A stretch of DNA of 6,385 nt from Thermodesulfovibrionales bacterium (GTDB lineage Bacteria > Nitrospirota > Thermodesulfovibrionia > Thermodesulfovibrionales > SM23-35), in contig JAGUWT010000069.1 of assembly GCA_020062205.1 (NCBI GenBank), positions 1-6,385 of the forward strand, given 5' to 3'. Below the pieces are notes generated by a model, which did not search any database, had not been told where the DNA came from, and was given only the letters and a program-made list of their open reading frames with translations. Shown here in pieces: positions 1-5,850 of the stretch (positions within the stretch are counted from its first letter, which is position 1; every line of letters starts with the position of its first letter). Position numbers and translations under genes: made by a program.

Positions 1-974
1 AGGCCTTTTGCAATACGAGTCCCTTTCCCATCAAGGCAGTAGACCGCATCACCTGTTATAAAATTACCTTTCACAGAAATAATGCCTGACGGAAGAAGGC
101 TTTTCCCTCTCTGGATGATAGCCTGTACAGCACCGTCATCAATGGTAATACTTCCCTTCGCACGAGTACTATAAGCAATCCATCCTTTTCGTAAAGGTAG
201 TTTTCCTCCTTTGGGCTTGAATACGGTACCAGAATGTTTGCCGCTCAGGAGGGCAGGCAGGAGACCTTCCCTTCTGCCACTTATGATATGTACTGTAATT
301 CCATGTTTCAGTGCCCTTTTTGCAGCAAGGAGCTTTGAATACATCCCACCTGTACCAACAACACTCCCTGTACCCTTTGCCCTTGCCTCGATCTCAGGCG
401 TTATCTCCTCAACAGATTCTATCATCCTTGCATAAGAAGAGTGCCTTGGATCTTCCGTATAAAGACCATCAACATCAGAAAGGATAATGAGTCGTTCTGC
501 CTCAATAAGACATGCCACAAGGGAGGCGAGATGATCATTGTCACCAAACTTTATTTCATCTGTGGCAACGGTATCGTTTTCATTGATAACAGGAATAACA
601 CTATACGAGAGAAGCGTTGTCAGTGTATTTTTTGAATTTATGTATCTATTCCTGTCAGAAAAATCCTCTCTTGTAAGGAGCACCTGTGCAACCTTTTTCC
701 CGTGTTCACCAAAACTTTTTTCGTAAGCCCACATTAAACTACTCTGACCGACTGCAGCAACAGCCTGTTTGAGTTTTACATCCCTTGGTTTTTCCTTTAA
801 TCCAAGCTTTTTCATACCAGCAGCAATTGCGCCTGAAGAAACCACAACTACCTCATACCCCAGGGTTGAGAGTTCTATAATATCTCTGGCAATTGAAGAA
901 ATACGTTTGGTATTGAGCCCCTCTTTGGCATTTGCCAGTATATTACTTCCTATTTTTACTACTACCCTCTTCAT
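1..974 (-). CDS. proB: Glutamate 5-kinase (partial, C-terminus off the window)
   Basis: ProB phosphorylates L-glutamate with ATP to gamma-glutamyl phosphate, the first committed step of cytoplasmic proline synthesis. The 324 residues present carry the amino-acid kinase fold: VKIGSN at 6-11 and VSSGAI at 45-50 (phosphate and substrate loops), INENDTV at 130-136 with FGDNDHL at 143-149 (glutamate site), LSDVDGLY at 165-172, and GTGGMYSKL at 207-215 (nucleotide side). From about residue 262 a PUA domain begins (RKGWIAYST, then ITIDDGAV), so this is the long kinase-plus-PUA form. E. coli ProB has 367 residues, so roughly 40-45 residues should lie beyond the left edge. The ATG start at 974 is supported by GAGGAG seven bases upstream. 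The gene begins 32 bases inside the 3' end of obgE in another frame, which suggests translational coupling. proA is a plausible next gene but lies outside the window. Confidence 0.97.
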   Translation of the reverse strand, partial: MKRVVVKIGSNILANAKEGLNTKRISSIARDIIELSTLGYEVVVVSSGAIAAGMKKLGLKEKPRDVKLKQAVAAVGQSSLMWAYEKSFGEHGKKVAQVLLTREDFSDRNRYINSKNTLTTLLSYSVIPVINENDTVATDEIKFGDNDHLASLVACLIEAERLIILSDVDGLYTEDPRHSSYARMIESVEEITPEIEARAKGTGSVVGTGGMYSKLLAAKRALKHGITVHIISGRREGLLPALLSGKHSGTVFKPKGGKLPLRKGWIAYSTRAKGSITIDDGAVQAIIQRGKSLLPSGIISVKGNFITGDAVYCLDGKGTRIAKG

Positions 975-1974
975 GTCTTCTCTCCTCGATCTTGCTGGAA
1001 AGATATAATAACAGTCCTTTGAGCCCTTGTCCTGTAACTGCTGATATGGCATAAAAATCAATCTGTTTAGTTTTGCAATATTGTTGAAGACTGTCAAGTC
1101 TCTTTTTATCAGCTATATCCATCTTTGTAGCAGCTACAGCCTGGTGTTTTTCCATAAGGAAAGGGCTATACAATGCAAGTTCCCTGTTGATCTTCTCAAA
1201 ATTTTCTACTGGTTCTCCCTCTGCAAGGCATGATATGTCAATTAAATGCAGGAGTATTGAAGTTCGCTCAACATGTCTGAGAAACCGGAATCCAAGCCCT
1301 GCACCTTTATAAGCACCCTCTATTAAACCAGGAATGTCTGCGACGACAAAGCTTTTAAAATTACTCATTTTTACTACTCCCAGATTGGGTACGAGAGTAG
1401 TAAAAGGATAGTCAGCTATTTTGGGTTTTGCAGAGGATATGACGGATATAAGCGTTGATTTCCCCGCATTTGGAAGCCCTATTAAGCCTACATCTGCAAG
1501 GAGTTTTAATTCGAGTACAAGCCATTTCTCTTCACCCTCTTCACCTGGCTGTGCAAATCTCGGGATACGCCTGACAGGTGTAGCAAAGTGTGTGTTCCCT
1601 AAACCACCTTTTCCACCTCGTACTACGATGGTGAAACTCCCTTCGGAATGAAGATCTGATATTGTTTCTCCTGTATCTGCATTTTTAATAACAGTGCCGA
1701 TGGGAACAGGTATGATAAGGTCTTCGCCGTTTTTCCCGTGCATGTTCTTCCCCATCCCGTGTTCTCCACGTTCTGCTTTATACTCATGTCTATATCTTTG
1801 GTCAAGCAGGGTATTCAGCGCATTGGTTGCTTTAATGATTACATGTCCACCTCTTCCGCCGTCGCCACCATTAGGCCCCCCTCTTGGAACATTTTTTTCC
1901 CTTCTGAAGCTCACACAGCCTCTTCCACCATCCCCGGCCTTTACATAGATTTTTACATAGTCAACAAATTGCAT
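943..1974 (-). CDS. obgE: Obg-family GTPase (ribosome assembly)
   Basis: Obg/CgtA is a GTPase that binds the large ribosomal subunit during late assembly and is linked to the stringent response. The protein has 343 residues. The glycine-rich Obg domain occupies about 1-158 (GDGGRGCVSF at 14-23, then GGPNGGDGGRGGHV). The G domain shows G1 GLPNAGKST at 166-174, switch YPFTTLVP at 189-196, and G3 DIPGLIEGAYKGAG from 213, which fits the known GTP1/OBG signature. G4 is TKMD at 283-286 instead of the usual NKxD, and G5 is SA at 311-312. It ends shortly after the G domain, without the C-terminal extension of the longer E. coli (390) and B. subtilis (428) proteins. I chose the ATG at 1974 because AAAGGA lies six bases upstream and it gives the conserved MQFVDYVKI start. 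An in-frame ATG at 2013 has no ribosome binding site. A strong terminator separates it from rpmA. Confidence 0.97.
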   Translation of the reverse strand: MQFVDYVKIYVKAGDGGRGCVSFRREKNVPRGGPNGGDGGRGGHVIIKATNALNTLLDQRYRHEYKAERGEHGMGKNMHGKNGEDLIIPVPIGTVIKNADTGETISDLHSEGSFTIVVRGGKGGLGNTHFATPVRRIPRFAQPGEEGEEKWLVLELKLLADVGLIGLPNAGKSTLISVISSAKPKIADYPFTTLVPNLGVVKMSNFKSFVVADIPGLIEGAYKGAGLGFRFLRHVERTSILLHLIDISCLAEGEPVENFEKINRELALYSPFLMEKHQAVAATKMDIADKKRLDSLQQYCKTKQIDFYAISAVTGQGLKGLLLYLSSKIEERRHEEGSSKNRK

Positions 1975-2050
1975 GATAAATCCTTTATTAAGATATGCCT
2001 CCAAAACATGCATTTTTGAACATTATTTATTGCGTTTGTATTAATAATCT

Positions 2051-2061
2051 TGTCAATTATA
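2051..2061 (-). promoter_or_regulatory. Promoter-like hexamers upstream of obgE
   Basis: Because a terminator separates obgE from rpmA, obgE should have its own promoter in 1975-2132. The minus strand has a perfect TATAAT at 2061-2056 that shares one base with a perfect TTGACA at 2056-2051. TATAAT lacks a good -35 box at 16-18 bases, and TTGACA lacks a good -10 box downstream (GCAATA at 17 bases). Which one is used cannot be decided by eye. Confidence 0.4.
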
Positions 2062-2070
2062 AAAATTCTG

Positions 2071-2088
2071 AGACAGCCTTCCCTGTCT
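2071..2088. repeat. 6-bp inverted repeat (AGACAG/CTGTCT) upstream of obgE
   Basis: AGACAG at 2071-2076 and CTGTCT at 2083-2088 flank a six-base spacer. On the minus strand the hairpin would be followed by CAGAATTTTTATAATT, so it could be a weak terminator, or an operator immediately upstream of the TATAAT box. Evidence is limited to symmetry. Confidence 0.4.
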
Positions 2089-2091
2089 TGA

Positions 2092-2131
2092 TTATTATCG
2101 AGACAAACAAATACTGGTAATACGATAATAA
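2092..2131. repeat. 9-bp perfect inverted repeat upstream of obgE
   Basis: TTATTATCG at 2092-2100 and CGATAATAA at 2123-2131 are exact reverse complements separated by 22 bases. The pair lies between the rpmA terminator and the obgE promoter-like hexamers. It could be a regulator site or an RNA stem; the AT-rich arms make a chance origin possible. Confidence 0.5.
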
Positions 2132-2132
2132 C

Positions 2133-2161
2133 AAAAAAGGCAGGCCTTTGGCCTGCCTTTT
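2133..2161 (-). terminator. Strong intrinsic terminator after rpmA
   Basis: A perfect 8-bp GC-rich stem, GGCAGGCC and GGCCTGCC (2139-2146 with 2150-2157), encloses a three-base loop and is extended by four A-T pairs. On the minus strand it is followed by six T (2138-2133). It starts 23 bases past the rpmA stop and should end the rplU-rpmA transcript. The four T on the plus-strand side (2158-2161) could also stop antisense transcription. Confidence 0.93.
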
Positions 2162-2184
2162 CATGTAAATTGCAAATTTGCTTC

Positions 2185-2445
2185 TTACTGTACTACCGGA
2201 TGAACACTGATCTGTAACCTTGTCCTGTCTTTTCTTCCAAAGCTCACTACCCCATCGATCTTGGCGAAAAGGGTATCGTCTGAACCTTTGCCAACGTTTA
2301 ATCCTGGATGAAACTTTGTTCCCCTCTGTCTAACCAGTATATTCCCTGCACGGACAAACTCTCCGCCAAAACGTTTAACCCCTAAGCGTTTCGCCTCACT
2401 ATCGCGACCATTTCGTGAACTGCCGACTCCTTTTTTATGCGCCAT
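2185..2445 (-). CDS. rpmA: 50S ribosomal protein bL27
   Basis: bL27 is a large-subunit protein whose N-terminal tail reaches the peptidyl-transferase centre and helps position tRNA. The 86-residue protein starts AHKKGVGSSRNGRDS directly after Met, so it is the form without the cleavable N-terminal extension found in many Firmicutes. The bL27 signature is visible as GNILVRQRGTKFHPGLNVG at 34-52. Length matches the usual 85-90 residues. The start at 2445 lies one base after the rplU stop, and its GGAGGAG ribosome binding site is formed by the last rplU codons, so the two are almost certainly one transcript and probably coupled in translation. A strong intrinsic terminator follows 23 bases after the stop codon. 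Confidence 0.98.
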   Translation of the reverse strand: MAHKKGVGSSRNGRDSEAKRLGVKRFGGEFVRAGNILVRQRGTKFHPGLNVGKGSDDTLFAKIDGVVSFGRKDRTRLQISVHPVVQ

Positions 2446-2446
2446 A

Positions 2447-2767
2447 TTACTCCTCCAGAACGATCTCTTGAATCTTGAGAGATGTATAGGGTTGTCTGTG
2501 TCCCCTGAGCTTTCTAAAACCCTTTCTCGGTTTCTGTTTATACACCATTACCTTGCGTGCTTTCCCTTGATCTTCCAACGATGCTATGACCTTTGCCCCA
2601 TGCACATAAGGTGAACCGTATATATGGTGGTCTTCCTTTACAATGGCCAGAACCTTATCAAGAGTGATTTGGGCACCTTTCTCCTGGGAAATCCTCTCTA
2701 CCTGTATGGTATTGCCTGGAGAAACCCTGTACTGTTTCCCTCCGGTTTCAATGATTGCGTAATTCAT
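2447..2767 (-). CDS. rplU: 50S ribosomal protein bL21
   Basis: bL21 binds 23S rRNA (near bL20) in the large subunit. The 106-residue protein begins MNYAIIETGGKQYRV, the typical bL21 opening with the GGKQ motif at 9-12. It has the C-terminal rRNA-binding signature KPRKGFRKLRGHRQPYTSLK at 79-98, close to the E. coli form (103 residues). The ATG at 2767 is preceded by GGAGG four bases upstream. It is the first gene of a two-gene unit with rpmA and has its own probable promoter in the 57-base gap after the PilZ gene. That gap is too short for the known structured L21 leader RNAs, and I see no such structure there. Confidence 0.98.
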   Translation of the reverse strand: MNYAIIETGGKQYRVSPGNTIQVERISQEKGAQITLDKVLAIVKEDHHIYGSPYVHGAKVIASLEDQGKARKVMVYKQKPRKGFRKLRGHRQPYTSLKIQEIVLEE

Positions 2768-2793
2768 CTTCCCTCCAAAAAATATAATATATT

Positions 2794-2823
2794 ATTATAA
2801 CTCAGCTAAAAATGGAAAAACAA
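2794..2823 (-). promoter_or_regulatory. Probable sigma-70 type promoter for rplU-rpmA
   Basis: In the 57-base gap upstream of rplU the minus strand reads TTGTTT (2823-2818), an 18-base spacer, and a perfect TATAAT (2799-2794). Transcription would start near 2787, about 20 bases before the rplU ATG. The -35 box matches the consensus in only its first three bases, and the AT-rich context makes chance matches possible. Confidence 0.55.
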
Positions 2824-2824
2824 G

Positions 2825-3508
2825 TTATTCTTCGAGGGTATCGATAAATTCTTTTAATAGGACCTTATCATTATCTGACATATCAACAAACTCTATCCCG
2901 ATGTCATACTTTGTATCTTCATTTGAGGTGTTCTTATCACAATACGCGATCCTCCCTACAATGTTCAGCACATCTTTATTAAGGAAAAGTTCCATGTGAT
3001 GACGAGCGTTCAGTTCGAAGGGATGTTCTATCTCAACGAGCATCCCTGAGAGACTTATCTTTTTGACATCATATCGATACGGAAAGTCAATCTTAATATT
3101 TTTATTTTCTGATTCAGCAATCTTAATTCGTATCCCTAGTAATCTTTTTTCCGTTGATTTGACTTTGCTCTCCTCTATAAACTTGAGGAGTATCTTTGTT
3201 TTTTCATCCAAGAGTTCAGTAAATTTTAAACCAGCCTTATAGACAGGGATGACTTCTCCAGAATCTTTTTTCTTTGATTGGCTGAGAACCGACCAGACCA
3301 CAAGCCCTTTTAAGTTGAGAAGAGTGCCTTTATATCTAATTTTAAAAGGATACTCCCTATTTAACTCGAGCCTCTTCGTCGTTTCAATAGCGGCTCCATC
3401 AATGCTTAAATTAACGATATTGACTTCTGTAGAATAGAGTAAATTTCCAAAAATTCTGCCCACAACATACCTTTTGTGTCTTCTCTTATTCTCCCCGTTA
3501 TCACCCAT
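2825..3508 (-). CDS. Tandem PilZ-domain protein, probable c-di-GMP receptor
   Basis: This 227-residue protein has no signal peptide or membrane segment and should be cytoplasmic. Residues 8-112 form a PilZ domain: the RxxxR cyclic-di-GMP motif is R9-RHK-R13, the second motif N33-x-S35-xx-G38 is intact, VWSV (71-74) is a core strand, and YKAGLKF (90-96) is the typical late PilZ strand. Residues 120-225 look like a second PilZ-type barrel: KISLSG at 150-155 replaces the D/NxSxxG motif, with GRIAYC (185-190) and YDIGIEFVDMSDNDK (201-215) echoing the end of domain one. This second copy has no RxxxR, so I infer that only the first copy binds the nucleotide. The target process (motility, polysaccharide, transcription) cannot be read from sequence. 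The gene follows the Memo-family gene by 29 bases. A perfect Shine-Dalgarno sequence lies 18 bases from the ATG, which is unusually far. An alternative start is unlikely, since RxxxR begins at residue 9 and no in-frame ATG, GTG or TTG lies between this ATG and an in-frame stop 18 bases upstream. Confidence 0.85.
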   Translation of the reverse strand: MGDNGENKRRHKRYVVGRIFGNLLYSTEVNIVNLSIDGAAIETTKRLELNREYPFKIRYKGTLLNLKGLVVWSVLSQSKKKDSGEVIPVYKAGLKFTELLDEKTKILLKFIEESKVKSTEKRLLGIRIKIAESENKNIKIDFPYRYDVKKISLSGMLVEIEHPFELNARHHMELFLNKDVLNIVGRIAYCDKNTSNEDTKYDIGIEFVDMSDNDKVLLKEFIDTLEE

Positions 3509-3518
3509 AATTATCTTT

Positions 3519-3533
3519 TTACATTACCTCCTT
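3519..3533 (-). promoter_or_regulatory. Perfect Shine-Dalgarno followed by ATG-TAA, upstream of the PilZ gene
   Basis: AAGGAGGT (3533-3526) is a near-ideal ribosome binding site, but the PilZ ATG is at 3508, 18 bases after GGAGG. Two bases after GGAGG lies an ATG (3524-3522) followed at once by TAA (3521-3519). The octamer GAGGTAAT occurs twice, 14 bases apart, once over the Memo gene's stop codon and once here. The arrangement may lower or modulate initiation of the PilZ gene. Confidence 0.5.
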
Positions 3534-3537
3534 ATGA

Positions 3538-4341
3538 TTACCTCAATACAATACCTGCGTAACCAACGACGTGGTCATAATCTCCGCTTATCTCTGCAGA
3601 TGTAGAATATTTTATAAGCCGCGCAGATTGTGCACCGAGTGCTTTTGCTGCAAAAAGCATTATTGTGGCAGGAAGATAGCCACACATGGAAATTCTCTCT
3701 TTTCTCACTGTTTCATATAAGCCTTCAGGATCAAGAGAGAGTATCTCGTCTATTGCCTTTTTATCCTTCTGCTGTGCAACATACTCTGGTACGTAATGAC
3801 TCATATCAGAACTTGCCACCACAACAACAGGATAGCCTGTTTCCATAATTGCCGTTGCAATACCTTCACCAAGCAGTTTACATTCATCGATAGATGCTGA
3901 AAGAATAGCTATAGGTACAATTTTAGCTTCTTTTGAAAAATAAGCGATAAAAGGAAGCTGCACCTCGATCGAATGTTCAAATATATGTGCCTGGACATCT
4001 TTTGTCACAATATTGACAGAGAGTGCAATTCTGCGTGAAACCTTTTCATCGATCTTGAAAACCCCTGTGGGGATTTCCCATTCACCTGATTCCATCATGG
4101 ATATCTGTGCTCCAAGCCCTGTATGATTTGGGCCGATCAGTACAAATGTTTTCGGAAAATCTATTGATGAATACACAGCTCCTGCAACAGAGCCTGAATA
4201 TACTAAGCCAGCGTGTGGAGAGAGAACACCGATTACCTTTTCCTTTTTTGCGTCTCTGTCAATGTATTGCTCAACCTGTTGGTTCAGTTTTGATGGAGAA
4301 CCATGATAAAATTGCCCTGCAACTGCTGGAGCTCTTCTCAA
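3538..4341 (-). CDS. amrB: Memo-family protein (AmmeMemoRadiSam system protein B)
   Basis: The 267-residue protein belongs to the MEMO1 family, related in fold to class III non-haem iron dioxygenases. The opening RRAPAVAGQFYHG (2-14) is the family's usual N-terminus. Conserved motifs follow: LSPHAGLVYSG (40-50, H43), GPNH (70-73, H73), EHSIEVQLPF (122-131), SSDMSHY (177-183, H182) and SMCGYLP (218-224, C220). H43, H73 and C220 correspond by motif to the human MEMO1 metal-binding residues, so a metal site is likely. In many bacteria this protein is encoded with an AMMECR1-like protein and a radical SAM enzyme, and the system's reaction is not firmly known. Neither partner is in this window. 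The start is TTG at 4341, supported by GGAGG four bases upstream; the TTG shares TTGA with the dnaB stop, a classic translational-coupling overlap. The symbol is a family label rather than a proven function. Confidence 0.9.
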   Translation of the reverse strand: MRRAPAVAGQFYHGSPSKLNQQVEQYIDRDAKKEKVIGVLSPHAGLVYSGSVAGAVYSSIDFPKTFVLIGPNHTGLGAQISMMESGEWEIPTGVFKIDEKVSRRIALSVNIVTKDVQAHIFEHSIEVQLPFIAYFSKEAKIVPIAILSASIDECKLLGEGIATAIMETGYPVVVVASSDMSHYVPEYVAQQKDKKAIDEILSLDPEGLYETVRKERISMCGYLPATIMLFAAKALGAQSARLIKYSTSAEISGDYDHVVGYAGIVLR

Positions 4342-5717
4342 AATGCCTCCTCATCAGATACAGGCGAAATATATTCTCTGTCAGTTCTGTTCACAAACCG
4401 TGTGCAGCTCGAAATAAATGAGAGATGGATAGTAACGCCGGCAGGTCCGTTTCTCTGCTTCGCTATCTCTACCTCTGCTTTCCCTTTATTGGACGGATTA
4501 TCTTTATTATAAATTTCATCTCTGTAGAGAAACAGGATAACATCAGCATCCTGTTCGATTGCCCCTGATTCTCTCAGATCAGCCAACATAGGTTTCGGAG
4601 GTCTTCTTTGCTCAACGCTCCTGTTCAACTGGCTTACTGCTATAACGGGTATACTTAATTCCTTTGCCAGTGCCTTCAACGACCGGGATATATCTGATAT
4701 TTCCTGCTCCCGCCGTTCAAAACTTCCCCTACTCCTCATTAGTTGGAGGTAGTCGACGATTACAAGGCTGAGTCCACGATCCATTTTTAATCGCCTGGCC
4801 TTTGCTCTCAATTCGAGTACGTTAATGTCTGACGAATCATCTATAAAAATCGGTGCATCGATGAGTTTACCTGCAGCACTTGTTAATTTATGCCAATCTT
4901 CTCTTTTGATAAATCCTTTTCTAATGCTATTTGAATTCACCATTGCTTCAGAACAAAGCATCCTGATAGCGAGTTGTTCCTTTGCCATCTCAAGACTGAA
5001 TATAGCAACAGGCTCTTTCAATTCAAGCCCGACATGTTGTGCAATATTCAGGGTGAAAGCCGTTTTCCCCATTGATGGCCTTCCGCCAATAACAATCATA
5101 TCACCTTTCTGAAAACCGGTTGTAAATTCATCAAGGTCTCTGAAGCCTGAGGGTACACCTGTTACGGTCTCTTTCTTATTATAGAGCTGTTCAATCATCT
5201 CAAAACTGTCCTTGATGACGCTTTCAAGGGTTACAAATGATGATCTGATCCTTTTCTCCGAGAGGTTAAAGATTGATTTCTCCGCATAGTCCAGGAGATC
5301 TTCAGTATCAAGATTATCTTCATATGCCTTAGTGGCAATATCAGTAGCTGACCGTAAAAGACCTCTGAGAAGAGATTTTTCCCGAATAATCTTTGAATGG
5401 TATTTTATATTTGCCGCAGTTGGAACCATATTCACTATGTATGTGAGATAGGAGATACCTCCTACCGCATCAATCTCGTCTTCCTTCTTGAGATAATCTG
5501 TAAGGGTTATGAGATCTATTGGCTCATTCTTATTGAACAGTTCAAGCATTGCGTGGAATATCTTTCTGTGAGATTGTTTATAAAAGTCATCAGAAATAAG
5601 AAGCTCCAACGCTCTGGGCAATGCATCGTTATCAATAAGGATCGCCCCTAAGACAGACTGTTCTGCCTCAATATTTTGAGGGGGCAACCGATCTATTTGT
5701 AAATCAATCTCTTTCAT
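4338..5717 (-). CDS. dnaB: Replicative DNA helicase DnaB
   Basis: DnaB is the hexameric ATP-driven helicase that unwinds the replication fork and recruits primase. With the ATG at 5717 the protein has 459 residues, close to E. coli (471) and B. subtilis (454). The N-terminal helical domain begins RLPPQNIEAEQSVLGAIL (10-27). The RecA-like motor carries Walker A GGRPSMGKTA (211-220), catalytic-Glu motif SLEM (241-244, E243), Walker B LVIVDYLQLM (318-327, D322), SQLNRSVEQR (362-371) and the arginine-finger region KQRNG (420-424). No intein is present. The frame stays open to an ATG at 5768, but those 17 extra residues are encoded by a dispersed repeat (DSCFRRND is a typical translation of it), so I reject that start. 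Near the chosen ATG, AGGA is directly adjacent and AAAAGGG is 11 bases away, so the ribosome binding site is not ideal. It overlaps the following gene by four bases. Confidence 0.97.
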   Translation of the reverse strand: MKEIDLQIDRLPPQNIEAEQSVLGAILIDNDALPRALELLISDDFYKQSHRKIFHAMLELFNKNEPIDLITLTDYLKKEDEIDAVGGISYLTYIVNMVPTAANIKYHSKIIREKSLLRGLLRSATDIATKAYEDNLDTEDLLDYAEKSIFNLSEKRIRSSFVTLESVIKDSFEMIEQLYNKKETVTGVPSGFRDLDEFTTGFQKGDMIVIGGRPSMGKTAFTLNIAQHVGLELKEPVAIFSLEMAKEQLAIRMLCSEAMVNSNSIRKGFIKREDWHKLTSAAGKLIDAPIFIDDSSDINVLELRAKARRLKMDRGLSLVIVDYLQLMRSRGSFERREQEISDISRSLKALAKELSIPVIAVSQLNRSVEQRRPPKPMLADLRESGAIEQDADVILFLYRDEIYNKDNPSNKGKAEVEIAKQRNGPAGVTIHLSFISSCTRFVNRTDREYISPVSDEEAF

Positions 5718-5740
5718 TCCTGGTAATACCCTTTTTAAAA

Positions 5741-5818
5741 TGTCATTCCTGCGGAAGCAGGAATCCATGCCTTTGATTGAAATTTATCTTCTGGATTCCC
5801 GTTTTCACGGGAATGACA
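5741..5818. repeat. 78-bp inverted-repeat element (GTCATTCC-type, MITE/REP-like)
   Basis: Two 27-base arms (5741-5767 and 5792-5818) are inverted copies of each other, identical at 22 of 27 positions, around a 24-base centre. Each arm is also a hairpin with an 8-bp stem: ATTCCTGC/GCAGGAAT with a four-base loop, and ATTCCCGT/ACGGGAAT with a GAAA loop on the minus strand. Four of the five differences between the arms are paired within a stem and preserve base pairing; the fifth is in the loop. Elements ending in GTCATTCC...GGAATGAC are well known as dispersed repeats in many Proteobacteria and Nitrospirota. It encodes no protein. It sits in the rplI-dnaB gap, 24 bases from the dnaB start. Confidence 0.88.
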
Positions 5819-5825
5819 AATGGAA

Positions 5826-5836
5826 CGCGAATGACA
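5826..5836. repeat. Partial extra copy of the repeat terminus
   Basis: CGCGAATGACA at 5826-5836 repeats, with one change, the CGGGAATGACA end of the neighbouring element, 18 bases further on. It looks like a degenerate third half-site or the remnant of a longer element. Confidence 0.5.
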
Positions 5837-5850
5837 GGTCTTTGTTATTT

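Noticed and set aside
211..1008. Plus-strand open frames across proB and its start
   Set aside because: They are antisense to proB, whose kinase motifs are unambiguous, and resemble no protein family I know.
1421..1651. Plus-strand open frames opposite obgE (also at 1694-1948 and 1738-2019)
   Set aside because: They lie antisense to a clearly conserved gene, have no recognisable motifs and are explained by the base composition of obgE.
1623..1805. Minus-strand 60-residue open frame inside obgE
   Set aside because: It is an alternative frame of the glycine-rich Obg domain with no family resemblance.
1975..2013. Longer obgE start at 2013
   Set aside because: The 13 extra residues are not Obg-like and no ribosome binding site precedes that ATG, whereas AAAGGA precedes the ATG at 1974.
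2172..2181. 10-bp palindrome GCAAATTTGC after rpmA
   Set aside because: It is short, AT-rich in the centre and next to a much stronger terminator; no separate role is supported.
2768..2824. Structured L21 leader RNA before rplU
   Set aside because: The gap is only 57 bases, very AT-rich and without a visible stem that would match a known ribosomal protein leader.
4825..5651. Plus-strand open frames across dnaB
   Set aside because: They are shadows of dnaB; the real frame holds Walker A, Walker B and the other helicase motifs.
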